The notes under the pieces are model-generated. The model saw only the letters and a list, made by a program, of their open reading frames with translations. It had not been told where the DNA came from and ran no database searches. Below are positions 35,835 through 46,781 of a DNA stretch of 64,000 bases, in pieces. Origin of the DNA: Sclerodactyla briareus (taxonomy: Eukaryota; Echinodermata; Holothuroidea; Dendrochirotida; Sclerodactylidae); contig JAODTK010005220.1 in the NCBI GenBank assembly GCA_026419785.1, positions 186,001 to 250,000 of the forward strand, written 5' to 3'. Every line of letters begins with the position of its first letter. Positions within the stretch are counted from its first letter, which is position 1. Made by a program: the position numbers and the translations under genes.

Positions 35835-36450
35835 TTTTTATACACCAAATCTATATAGCGGCTCATTTTCAAGCACGAGCTGTGCAAAGGCGCTTTACAT
35901 ACAAAATAATAAGTGAAATAAAAATATGTAGCTAAAATACACAGTTTAAAGGAAGAACAATAGAGAGAAAAGAATTGTACACACACATATTAATAATACA
36001 ATTACAGAATTAGTAAAGCGTCGATTGCAAGAGTTCGGCCGGTCGATATGTTTGTGGCAGCGCGTTCCAAAGTTTGCTGCCGCACAATCGTTGAAACTGC
36101 TTTCTGTCACCAACCGCTGGTGATGCTGACCCTGGGAACTACGAGTGTTAAGAAGGACGATGACGGAGTGTCCTACTCGGCTGAACCGTCAGCATGTTTG
36201 GCATATAGCCTGGAGCTTGCAGATGATCTGGACTTGTACGTATGGACCAGGGGGTTGAAATCGACGGCGGCGGTGACCGTTTTTTTTTGCAGCCAGTGCA
36301 GATCCTGAGAACTGGGGAGATGTGGCGAGGACGGGGAGTTCATGGTACCATGCGTGCAAGCGGTGTTTTGAGCGCGTTGTAAACCATTCATGTCGTTTGT
36401 GGAAGCCCACACAGCAGGGAGTTGCAATAGTCTGAGTAACGAGTCATGTA
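35835..36450 (-). pseudogene. LINE C-terminal ORF2 and 3' tail (piece 4)
   Basis: Minus-strand translation gives YSDYCNSLLCGLP, then QRAQNTAC, LHWL and VHTYKS blocks typical of the segment after the reverse transcriptase in Jockey/CR1-group LINEs, then a decayed WN-type C-terminal block near 36060. The tail at 35905-35835 contains GTAAAGCGCCTTTGCAC and a CGCTATATAGAT motif, common at 3' ends of such elements. The upper break at about 36450 lies within the expected TSRLDYCNSLL block. Confidence 0.8.
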
Positions 36451-36451
36451 C

Positions 36452-37028
36452 TTGTTGGGATCTCTCTACAAGGTAGAGCTGGCAGGATCATTCTAGATCT
36501 TCCAAGGACTACCCCCACATCTGATGTGCTTTCAGCATTGTCATGGTTTTCTATGGAAGCCAAAGGTGGAAAGTACCCTCGTAAGGTTTTGGTGCAAGAT
36601 TAATTTATAGCCAGCTCTGATACTTTGGATACGTATGTTAATGTCTCCCTAGAGAGCATGCTACAAGAGCTCCCGCTCTGTTGTTTTCACCGTCACGTTC
36701 GGCAACTAATGGGGGAGGCGACGTTTATCTAGCCATGGCGTAAATCAATGGAATGCTTTGCCTCAAGAAATTAGGATGTGCAATGATACAAATACTTTCA
36801 AATATGACTGAAAAAAAAAAAAATCGTGCCAATGAAAAGGGGATTGTAATTCTGGCAACTGTAATTGTATTAGCTTTGAGTATTTTAATGTTGGTTTGAA
36901 GTTTATATGATTTAATTTGATATAATTTGTATTTTTATTGTCTCTCTTTGTATGTGCAGGGACCCTGGGGAGAACCGGCGTGTCAGGACAGGGCCCCTGG
37001 TATAAAGGATGCCAAAAAAACAAAAACA
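36452..37028 (+). mobile_element. 5'-truncated plus-strand LINE 3' end nested in the minus-strand LINE
   Basis: Plus-strand blocks read RAGRII.D near 36485, LSALSWFSMEA near 36533 and GVNQWNALPQEIRMCNDTNTF at about 36738-36801, the final ORF2 segment of a CR1/Jockey-type LINE. They are followed by an AT-rich untranslated region and a 3' end with GGACCCTGGGG..CAGGGCCCCTGG (hairpin-like) and TATAAAGGATGCC, then an A-rich tail. The fragment splits the minus-strand LINE between its motif-C region and its DYCNSLL block. 5' truncation is usual for LINE copies. A clear target duplication was not found. Confidence 0.8.
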
Positions 37029-37552
37029 ATACATCAGTCAAACAATGACAATGCGGCCTATTCTGCGCAGATTCATGTAAACCAACCTGCAAGTATTGCT
37101 GACATGCTGCGACATACTCAGATGGGAGTCAAAGATTACGCCGGGATTCCTCACTGAAGATGCCGGCGAGACGACGAATCCGCTGATGTTGAGCGAAATC
37201 CTGCTGAGTAGGTTTTCTTATGCGAGTAATCACCATTGCTTCCGTTTTGTCGGCGTTTGAGCTCCAGGTGGTTTGTATGCATCCAATCGCTGATGACCTC
37301 GGTGCAGAGAGACACCCTTCTTATTGCCTCCGCGCGTGCACTCCGCGTCCTTGGGGTTGAATGACGTGTACGACTGAATGCAGGTCGGCGTAGAAGGGGG
37401 GGGGAATGGTAAGTTACGCATGACGTCTGATGATATCCCCAAGTGGCGTTGTGTACATCGTGTACAAAACGGAACCGAGCACTGAGCCTTGAGGAACTCC
37501 ATAGTTTAGAGACAATGGCTCAGAAGAATGTCATTGATCTCAAACTTTTCGC
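37029..37552 (-). pseudogene. LINE reverse transcriptase, motif B-C region (piece 3)
   Basis: Minus strand from 37552 reads FEINDILLS, then VPQGSVLGS (after a frameshift), [14 protein letters not shown], and FYAD at about 37384-37395 (motif C, with the second aspartate lost or frameshifted). DAEC, a D.M..N.LELN..KTEAM block and LR.IGRIVIV follow. FEINDI directly continues the RTQTV block found beyond the 3.3-kb insertion at 37553-40833. Confidence 0.85.
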
Positions 37553-38462
37553 CAGTGGCGTGCCATAGGGACAAGGGGGGGGGGGGGGCACTTATGCACC
37601 AAAATTTCCCAAATAAACATTTTCAATGAAGGATTTTCATGGATGAAGGTCCATACACTCCATTCCATTTCGCGGGCGATTCATTTGGTCCGTTCATATT
37701 CTGAAACAATCCATCCTACTTACCATCTAATCGAAATCTTGAAGTTTCCAGTCACGAACCACGTCAATGAGGAGGGATTTAACGCCCTTAACCATTAACC
37801 AAAGTTTGTTGGGGGAGTAACACTTCGAGTGTCCCGAAAAGCACATTGTGGAAAGCGTCCCGAGGCTAATTAGTAACTTTATTTTTCTACGAGTACAATA
37901 ACTAAGTAGAATTCGAACTGTCTAACATCGCTCTTCTTCCTCTCAATCGCTATGCGTTGCCGGCGTAGAAGGACGTTACCAAGCAAAGTTGGTGGAGGTA
38001 CACAAAGGGTATTTCTCGAAAGCAGAGAACACTATAGAGGTGAACAATTCTACCTCCTGTCGGACACGGTCAAACAAAGTATAGAAGAACGGTTTTCTTT
38101 TCCGAGAACGTCAGTGACTTTGAATGTTGTGTTCTAGACAGCGATGGGTATCAATCACCCGCGGGACCACTGGGGATACAGAAGAGTGAGAAGAGGCCTC
38201 GAGAACGCGTGTGATCCCGTTTTTGACTGACCATTACCGCAGATCAAAGAAAAACACTCTTTTCCCAGAGGCAAATCTACTGACCAACATGACTAGAACA
38301 AAAAGCACTACAAACGCCCGAAGGAATCCCCTAAAAATGAGGCAGATAACTGAACAATCCGAACTGAACGAATGCCAGATATGTTCCCTATACTTTGCAC
38401 ATCCTCTTACGGTTAATTGGAAACTTCCTATATATTCGCTACCGCAGAGACAAGGCGCGATC

Positions 38463-38562
38463 ATGAGGGGGGGGGCGGGGGGGTGGGGGCGGGGGGAGGG
38501 GGGGGGGGACGGCGTCCCCCCCCCAATATTTGGGTTGGGGGGCCGCATGATTTGTCCCCCCC
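38463..38562 (+). repeat. G/C-homopolymer hairpin cluster
   Basis: Runs of 7-12 G with short spacers (38466-38510), then C9, TATTTGGGTTGGGGGGC and C10 ending in CAATATAATTG. The G-rich half can pair with the C-rich half or form quadruplexes. Overlapping open frames on both strands (147 and 110 codons) encode glycine or proline runs and are not credible genes. Confidence 0.85.
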
Positions 38563-39000
38563 CCAATATAATTGAGCCCGACGGCTATTTCGTTGACACT
38601 ATATCCGAAACATATCCAGCAGCAACCGTGTTTAAACAAATGCATAAGACCTGACATGATAAAGTTGAGTGAATTCTGCTGTCCATTTTGGTTGAATTAT
38701 TGTTTATTTTTTTAAGATTTTGCGCGCTCGCGCGCGGTTCCAGGTATCAGGTAAGGCTTCAGACAATGAGGATGCCTTGTGCAGAGATGAGTTCTTAACA
38801 AAAAATGCCTGAAAATTACTCTAGGATGTTCTTTATATAATTATCAATTGAAAGAAGGGTTCTTCTTCAATCTATCGTTGCATAAGTCTGGCTTCACCAG
38901 CTTGGTGTTCGCTTCCTTCATTGGACGTTGTCGATATCCTGAGGGGACCAGTATCGTTGAAATAAAAAAACAAACTAACAGAACAATCGCTATCTTAAGG

Positions 39001-39615
39001 TGAAGGGGGTTTGGGTTGAGGCGACGGGGGGTAGGTCTACCAACCTGCGGGGATCTGTGATTTTTTTTTATTCATTTTATGGTGCGACCCTTGTTCAACG
39101 TTGGGTGCACGGGGCACCATATTATCACTTGGCACTGTATGAGGGCACGGGTGGCATCGAAGATGCAAGCAAGGGAACGCCCAAATTGCGTTAGACAAAA
39201 AGAACATGATACAAGGGAAGAGAAAGACTGTCCGAAAGTGAAGTCCAAATATTGCCTAAATTTTCAATGAATCAATGCCACAAAAGTGTAAACTTTGTGT
39301 GTCTTGCGAAGGGAAAGAGATGGGGCGCGGGGTACGTCTACCACCTGGCGGGGGGACCTGTGTTTTTGTTTTGTTTTTTTCTGTTGGCAAATTGGTCTAT
39401 TTGCAAATTTTTAAATGCATAGCGGCAATCAATGTATGGTTGCGACCACTTGTTGAAAGTGGTGCGAGCAACGGTTGCACATACTTAGGGGTGCATGCAC
39501 AACGGTGCGGTGGAAACCCCATAAATAGACATGGAAGATTCGGCCGGGGAACGCCACAATTTCGTGCAAAGACAGATTGAAAATCAGGTGAAGATAAGTT
39601 ATATCCAAAGATTGC
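39001..39615 (+). repeat. Diverged tandem duplication, ~310-bp period
   Basis: Copies at about 39001-39270 and 39309-39615 share GG..GTAGGTCTACCA.CCTG.CGGGG, CTGTG.TTTTT, a ATGGT.GCGACC..TTGTT block, a GGTGCA..G....ACC segment, a GAACGCC.AAATT block and CCAAA.ATTGCCTA. The copies lie inside the element 37553-40833. Confidence 0.75.
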
Positions 39616-40833
39616 CTACTCTTAATGAATGTTCAGAAGTTGCGTGATTTACTGTTCTGTATTGTACTAATTTGGCCACAAGTCTGCCCCCATGAGAAGT
39701 GTCCTTCCCATGCGACCGTGATCCACAAAGAAGATCAAAATGGGGGCCGTAATCTTCAGGCCTATCTAAGTGATATGTCCAAGAGGGGTCAGGCAATGTC
39801 GATCGTTGGTCAAACTGGATCCTGCAGAATCTCGTGAGTGCACCAACGTAGTGGTGTTGCATTGCACTTTCATTGCTCATTGCAGGACCGTAACCTCACT
39901 TGCCATCGTATTTCAGAAGGTCACAGAACCTACGCAAAACCTTGAAATTAATCCTAAGGCGTAAGTTTTTGGGGGAACCTTTCCTGAAATAACATTGTCA
40001 TCAATTTTACAGAGAGTGCTTACTGTCCCATAGGCATGGGAATGCCCGTTTCCCTGCAATCTAGGTTGTCCGTCAAACGAGAAATTTTCTGTACGCGGAC
40101 TCGCCCCCAACCTGTGGTGGCGCTCTTCTTAGATAGTATTCGTCTGGTCCGTCCCCCCACCGCCAACACCAATCGCCGCCCACGTGCGCAGAGGGAGATC
40201 GTTTGCTCGTTTAATCAGCGAAAACCCTCCTAGAAATGCCATGGGTCCAGACCGACCTGGTCGTCCTTAGCTTTGATGGTCAATGGAGAAAGTGATTTTT
40301 TCAGGTGGACATTCTAGATTCCATTGCTAAATTCAGCAGGCAAAGTGATCGCCGCCTCCAGCTAAACGACTCTGTTCTGGGCTAGAATGTCACAGGGTTA
40401 GTATAGTTGTGTCATTTGATTCTGATAATTGAACCAAAGGCTTACAAATCGTGCGTTGAATTTTAAATTGAGGATTCCAGCTTCTCGGGTTTTTTTAATT
40501 CACGTTTTATTGAGTAATTTTTGAACATTAGTCCGACCCCCCTGTATTCGATAAGCATTATTGCGGATTTAAAGACCGCAACGGATATTTATGAATTATT
40601 GTTAAACGTTCTCAAAAACATACTGAAATTCAAGACGTAACACTTTTTGGCGTGCATGAGGAGTTTGAAATACGTGAAAGATAACAAACACCATTTTGGC
40701 AATCTAATCAAAGTTATTCTTCCAAAAATCTCACAGGGGGAAGGGGGACACCCCTCCCTTTTACCCTCCCCCATATCAGTCACATGACATTTGCCCCCCC
40801 CCCAAAAAAAAAAAAAATCCCTACGCCGCCCTG

Positions 40834-41378
40834 TTCCCGCACCGTTTGAGTACGATGCAAACCAGGCGAGTGCGTCCCCGTAATCCCAAACCTGGTTTCA
40901 AACGACTCAGCACGATTGTCGTGATCGAGCGTGTACGAACGCCTGCTGAAAAGATCCAGCATGACATGCCATGGCGCGAGTGGCGCGACCATCGTCGAGG
41001 GATGTTAAAAGGTCTCTCTGTAACTTTGAGAAGAGCCGTTCCCATGATGGGACGTTCGATCGGCGGACTGTAACATCTCTTGGAGGCAGTTTGTCACGAG
41101 ATGTTGTTCCACCAACCGAGAGTTGACGATTCATTCCAGTAGCTTGGAGATGAAACTGGAGGTTAGATATGGATAAGCGGTCTGGTAGTTTTTCAGTTGT
41201 CCTTTATCGAGTCCAGACTTTTTTCAGGAAGGGGGGTAATCTGGCATGTTTAAGCTCAGCAGGGACACGGCTGCTCGAAATGGAACTGTTGATGAAATCT
41301 AGTAAAATAAGAGCGCAGTAGCTCATCGACACATAAATTTTCGCAGCCAGGGCGGAACGTGATCAAGAGAGTATGATG
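40834..41378 (-). pseudogene. LINE reverse transcriptase, early blocks and motif A (piece 2)
   Basis: Minus strand from 41378 reads SLDHVPPWLRKF, then after frameshifts LDSIKDN.KTTRPL (the LKNYRPI block), TALLKVT, LLTSLDDGRAT, and motif A LDLFS...TLDHD with its catalytic aspartate codon at 40954-40956. It ends FGITGT and RTQTVR at about 40850. Piece 1 on the far side of the 3.3-kb insertion ends just before SLDHVPPWL. Confidence 0.85.
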
Positions 41379-44300
41379 CAGTGGCGTCACCAGACTTTTC
41401 AAACTTGGCTGGGGGGAAGAGGGGGGCACAGACATTTTTTTTTGGAGGTGGGACAGAATACCATCTAGCGGAGCGCACCCCTAGGTTGGCGCGAACTGTA
41501 CAAGGTAAATTTTTGGTTGCGCAAGCACCAGATGGCCGGAAATGAACTTCCCGGGCGTTTTTTGCTGCATGTACCAAGCTTCAAATCTGGGCATTTTGTG
41601 ATATCAAAATTCTTAATCGGTTGAAAATTTTACATAATTGAATACCTCTCGGTCCTTATCGCTGCCCAGATCTTTTTGGCCAGAATATTCAATACTTTGT
41701 GGCCTCACCAGTGCGCGCGAATCGTGCCATATTTTTTTCTGGGTTTTCCCGCACATCTGGAAAACGGTCTCACCAAAAATTAGGGACATTTAGCCACTTC
41801 AGCTCTACTAGATATGACGTCAGTTACATGTACCTGGAGAAAACATGCGTCGAAAATCGAAGCAGTCTGATAGCCTAAGCTACTGCAGTTCCAAATCGCG
41901 CGTGGTCTAGTGAGGAATCGGACCGTAGGCTAAGGGTTTTAGTAAAAACAAATGCGCGATCGCCACAGGTTTTCGCCTGGTTGCGCGATCAGTGATTTGT
42001 TCTTTAGTCACCATCAAAACAATACAGGTAAAATTGACACAATAGCCACGGAAATTCCCTTGACCCATTTTCCACTTCAATATTCTCAAATCCTCTTCTA
42101 AAGGTTTCATGAAAATCAAACGAACTTTGAAATTGGAATGAGCCATCAAAACAGACACAACTGAATGACCTCCAGTTCTATTAAATAATAATGTAATACT
42201 ATACATATATACAATTTTATATGGAGAATAATTACTAAGAAATAAGGTGGTGAGGCATGAAAAAATGAACTATACGATCGCCGCTATCATCGCAAAGTAT
42301 GCCCTTATATATAACATCTAACTACTAGCCAGTACCTCCCGAGGTAGTTCACAACAACACCCACCCCCTCACACAGCTACTTGCATCTTGCAGCATCCCC
42401 TGTCTCGAGTGGATAAGCCATCTAATTAGGCTCCGCTCCTGCAGGGTACCTGAACCCTCAGGCTGTTGGCGTTTGACGTGTACCTTAAGGCCTGCTGGTT
42501 GCTGCTACTGCTATATATAGGTGATATACAATAGGGGGATTCCACTGTAATTCAGCTGCTCAATCAAATTTTGGCAAACCATGTCCTCTACATTTTGTCA
42601 ACAGTAATGCCCATGAAGTTGATATAAACAATAAATGAAATCTCTGTCTGTTACAGATAGGAATACTGTAAGATGACTGGGAAATACCATACCTGAGGGT
42701 TGAAATTTTGAAATGATTGAAAATCCAAATAGCTAGATCTTCTATATTGACTAGTGCTGCTACGCTAGACCTATCCCAATCTTAATGGGTGCCGAGAGGT
42801 AAATAATAATCAAAAAATGATGGATTTTGGTATGGCTCTTTTTACTATTTCAATACTTCTCACAATTAAGATTCGAATAATTGAATGGCCTTTGATAACA
42901 AAGTTTTATGAATATTCCCATCAAAATGAGCACTATCTCGAAACATCAGCCAGATCACAATACAGTCCTTTGAGGCTGTTCATGGAATATATTTGGCATT
43001 AGTTTGGTCCAAATGACCTTGAATGACCTTCACAATGACATTGCAGTTTTTTATGAAAACTGTTACCCTTTATAAATGCTGCATTTCCCCAAATTCCAGC
43101 CATATCACACACAGTCACTATAAGCTTTGCAGGAAATGTTATATTTTGCAGTTCTTGGTCCATGAAGTGATCTTAATGACCTTTGATGACATGCACTGTT
43201 TTTTCTATAAAAAAAGCTTGCCTCGATGGGGTGCACCAGCCCCAAAAGCATTAATGTAATCAAATAACCACTCCCTACTCTATCGCCCAAAAGGTATCAA
43301 TCGACCGTTGGCCCTTGTAACTTGAAGACCAGGTTTCAGTATCGAGCGGAGTTGGTTTCGTCTATGAAGCACACTGAGCTCTATCACCATACCCCCAACA
43401 TTGACATTTTTATTTCCTTTGGCCGTGTACCTCCTAAAATAAGCACATTTTCTTAAAAACTTGACCTTTGACCTTTTGACCTTGTCTTTAGATGTTTTTG
43501 ATCCACTGCACCCAAAAATTAACATGAAAATCTCCTACGAGCCCCTATGCACCATTTCCATTGTTACTGGCCCATTTAACAAAACTTCGAAAAATTGCGT
43601 AATTTATGGAAATTATTCACATTAAATGACCTAAGTGACCTTTGCACGTGTGTTAAATTTTTATCATGATCAAGGCGTACAAATCTCCCCCAAGTTTCAT
43701 GAGGATTCAAAACAAACTAAAATCTGCTAAATTCTGCAAATGAGCTAGGTAAATAATGCAAACTATTAAACATTTAATGACCTCTGGTGACCTCGTCCCT
43801 ACTGTAAAATTTATTTGGACGATAGATAAACCATCTCCACCGAGTTTTCGTCGTCCAGAATAAAAAACAAAAAAAAACAAAAATCCAACGAACTTTAAAA
43901 ATATCGTCCGAAATTGCAAAGTACATTAATGCCCAGACTAATCAGTTCGTGTACACTCGTCATAGTTGTTATATACCTCGAAACGGCATCACCAACGCAT
44001 TTACAGGCGAGAAATACTTGACCAAGCTTCCGGGCCAATTTTCATTAAATACTGGTATGCAAATTTATGCAAATGAGTATGGTCTCTTGGGACGAAAAGT
44101 GGATTCACATCTCAACCCTCACCGCGCTCCACGAAAAGGTCCCAGATGAAATCTGCTTCCACGGTTCAGGAGATATCGAACCGCACATACGACAGACCTA
44201 CGTACAGAACGGACGGACGGACGACAAGACGACCCAACACACAACAAGTGACCACTATGGTCTCTCCTGAACACAGGTCAGGCGCGACAAAAGAGTTTAT

Positions 44301-44714
44301 TGTTAGTTTTCAAAGTCCCTGAGAATGTGGTTGTATAATTTCAGTATTTGACCTCACAGTATGTCCGATTTAAAGGCCAATGAGGCGAAATTTCCATAGA
44401 GTGTGCGGAGATGCGGAGTTGACGGACAATCCCCCACCATTACACGCGCGAAGCGCGAAATTTTTCACTTTTCATCGCATTCAAGGCAATTTGGCACATT
44501 AAATAACCCTCCTTTCTTGTGATATTTTTGTTGTGTTTTGCAGATCTATTTCAACTGGTAGTCGAATACTGACTACAGAATAGTTTCTCGAAAATCACAA
44601 ATCACAATCCCCTCCTGGGGGGGGGGGAGGGCACCCCAACCAGACACGGGCATTAAGGTTTTCGAGGGGAGCAACGTGCCCCCCTCCCCCCCCCCCCCCC
44701 CTGCGACGCCACTT
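41379..44714 (+). mobile_element. hAT-like non-autonomous element, about 3.3 kb, with target duplication
   Basis: Left end CAGTGGCGTCACCAG (41379-41393). Right end reads inward CAAGTGGCGTCGCAG, directly preceded by a C16 run (44686-44701). Flanks are AGTATGATG (left) and AGCATGATG (right), eight of nine identical. Removing the element rejoins the minus-strand LINE frame between AKSPSTSC and SLDHVPPWL, so the insertion is precise. The interior (about 42560-44290) is a non-coding repeat with recurrent TGACCTT phrases. No transposase motif was recognised. One mismatch in the duplication suggests an old insertion. Confidence 0.82.
42560..44290 (+). repeat. TGACCTT-type dispersed repeat inside the hAT-like element
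   Basis: Loosely periodic stretches of AATGACCT, GACCTTTGATGACC or GACCTTTGACC, AA.TTTCA..AGGATTC and ATGCAAATGAG. It ends with TTCAGGAGATATCG, ACAGAACGGACGGACGGAC and CCACTATGGTCTCTCCTGA. Similar AAACTTGG/CAAGTTTCA phrases and ACGGACGG tails occur in the repeats at 19184 and 23330. It could be the body of the surrounding element or an older separate repeat. Confidence 0.65.
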
Positions 44715-45085
44715 GAGCATGATGTCGAGGGCGATTTAGCAATCAGTCCTTTACTTCCTCTCGCTCACTGGGTTTCGATTGAGAGAGTGTGAAATCCCGT
44801 GAAGTCAAATTTGTCTCTTCGTGAATGTTGGTCAAAACCTCCCGGATGTGCTCGATCCTCCGATCGAAGATTGCACCGAATGCGTTCGGGAGGTTCATCT
44901 GGGTGTAAGCCAGACTGGAAGCCACGATCTTTTTGTCTCCCTAACAGGTGTCTAGCATTTGAAACACCTCCTTGTGATCCCCGACCACAAGCGGCTAACT
45001 GAGACGAATAATGTCTAATTTTTGGTCCTCTTCCTGAGTTTTTAACACTCATGATAATTCGCCTGCTGCTCAAAACACTCATTGC
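44715..45085 (-). pseudogene. LINE ORF2 linker before the reverse transcriptase (piece 1)
   Basis: Minus-strand frame gives FQMLDTC.GDKKIVA, LPNAFGAIFDRRIEHIREVL and a PSEREEVKDLL-like block, then AKSPSTSC. This matches the usual order LP...LA..F..FF..KI..IR, then E.EV..LI..SPSKSC, that precedes the RT in this LINE group. It stops exactly at the AGCATGATG duplication next to the hAT-like element. Confidence 0.85.
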
Positions 45086-46653
45086 CAGACGTTTTCCTTC
45101 AAAAACCCTTTTAGAGTCGCCAAGTTTTTTTACGAAGGCAGTGCAGGGGTATCACTGCCTCAGGGGGGTTGTTTTTTACTCACATGCTCCTCTTCCGTCC
45201 ACGCGGACCTTGTCACTGGCAGTTGATCACCGGAAACAATGGCCACGTCAAGTGACGCTCGGTGGAGCGTGACGTGAAGCCACCGCTTCTAAACGAGGAC
45301 GTTTGGAGTTATTTCTGAGAAGACAGAGGTGCGTCCCTGCTGCCGCGGTCCCAGCCTCGAGGGGTAAAAGTCGTTTCTAGCTAACTGACTTGCACCGGCC
45401 GTTCTATTGTAAAAGTAAAACGCCGCATATTCGTAACTATTCAACCAGAGTACCTTGTACCTTGTGTCTGTTCAAGACTACGCTGAATATCTGCGATCAA
45501 GCAAAAAGTCGGAACAGTTTAGAGCGCGTGACAACTACTCCACCTACGGACTGGACCCCGACATCGAATCTTGTTAGACTGTAGAATGGCTTTCCTATGT
45601 TACCGTGGTATTGAGAAGACACGCGAGGTGATGACTGATCGCGTTAATTCAGCTCCATCATAGAACTTTCCAAACCAGAAGTTCTCTCCATACCACCGTA
45701 TCTGCCACTATGCTGTGACGTTACATCCGAACTCCACGAGGCCCTTGTACATGTAATGCAAGGCGTAATACAGTTACCATTGACAAAGCTGAGAAATGAC
45801 GTGATTGCCGCTTCAGATCATAAAGCAGAATACATTCAATTAGACTACTGTGAGAGCTAAACCACTGATGGGCACATGGCCCCGTCAATCCCATTTCGAG
45901 GGTGGGGGACCAATATCAACGTCCCCGAACGTGTTGGCGTTAGGGACATGAGGTCGCTTGACATTGCCTCTGGTTTTGGATATTCTATTTAGGGCGGGGA
46001 ATGAAGGATCTAGGCAAATAGCAAGATGATGGGCCGATTAAGGTACTAAATCGCCCAATTTTCCTCCGAAGACCGAGTTTAGTGCAAAATTCTTGGTTGC
46101 ATATTGCTTGGCGTTTTCAATGTGGCTTCCACTTTTTAAAACTTTTAAGAAAAGCAGTTTCTGCCCCGATGGCCTATTCACGTTGCCCAAACCTTTGAAC
46201 GTAATCCTCCATGTATTTTTCTATTTTAGAAATAGGCAGAGGCCATCGCAGATCAACTACTTACAAGGCCCTGAACCACGCTCGCAACATTTCTACGGTA
46301 GCTGAAATGCATAGACCACCACAATTAGCCGCCCTGACTCGGACTTACACGTTAAACTGACTTCCTTCGATGAGCTGCTGGGCCAGGAGAAAGTTCACTT
46401 CCAATTCACTGTAACTTGACCACTTAAATTCGCACGGTCGCTTTTCTGCGCGAATCAGCGGCGCCCGGTTGTGTTTTTCTTCGATTGCAATGCAGAGTAT
46501 GGAGCATGAGTTTGTCACCGTTACAGGAGAAACATGTGTATATTCAAAACGTTAAAAAAAAAAATCAGTAACTGACTCATCAAAAAAAACAATATGATTT
46601 TAGATTGATGGCATTATCTTCGAACGATTTACTTTTAGTTATAGCTTACTCCC
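45086..46653. other. Unassigned intergenic DNA
   Basis: No gene recognised. The endonuclease portion of the minus-strand LINE would be expected here, but no endonuclease motif was seen on that strand. Confidence 0.4.
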
Positions 46654-46781
46654 GGGGAATGTAGTCGAGACCGAATAGCCCGAGACCAGCCTACATCTTG
46701 AGGTCTATTACACTGTAGGTATAGCAGTCTCGGTCAGTTACTCGAGAATAATTCAAGACGAGACCGGCTCGACTACATCCC
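46654..46781. mobile_element. 128-bp MITE with terminal inverted repeats
   Basis: Left GGGGAATGTAGTCGAGACC, right end inward GGGATGTAGTCGAGCCGG, with additional internal GAGACC/GGTCTC words on both arms. Far too short to code. Flanking duplication not clear. Confidence 0.7.

Larger units (their letters stand above)
37553..40833 (+). mobile_element. hAT-like non-autonomous element, about 3.3 kb, nested in the LINE
   Basis: Left end CAGTGGCGTGCCATAGGG followed by G14 (37575-37588). Right end reads inward CAGGGCGGCGTAGGGAT followed by T and G runs. Outside the ends are CTTTTCGC (left) and TTCCCGCA (right), only a weak duplication. The stronger evidence is that the LINE reading frame stops at 40834 and resumes at 37552. 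The interior has G-rich hairpins (38463-38562), a tandem duplication (39001-39615) and no transposase motif I recognise, so it would depend on another element's enzyme. The interior may itself contain smaller insertions. Confidence 0.7.
35835..45085 (-). mobile_element. Decayed Jockey/CR1-group LINE in four pieces, interrupted by three younger insertions
   Basis: Reading the minus strand from 45085 downward, the remnants occur in correct order. They are a pre-RT linker (45085-44715), the early RT blocks with LDLFS and DHD (41378-40834), then [10 protein letters not shown] and FYAD (37552-37030), and finally DYCNSLLCGLP, LHWL and VHTYKS-type C-terminal blocks with a 3' untranslated tail containing GCGCCTTTGC and CGCTATATAGAT (36450-35835). 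The breaks are filled by an hAT-like element (41379-44714), a second (37553-40833) and a plus-strand LINE 3' end (36452-37028). Reading frames resume directly on the far side of each break, so this was one copy, about 1.9 kb of LINE sequence in total. Many frameshifts; inactive. Upstream endonuclease not seen above 45085. Confidence 0.85.

Noticed and set aside
38211..38654. 147-codon plus-strand open frame
   Set aside because: Its second half is glycine and proline encoded by G/C homopolymers. The reverse strand is also open there.
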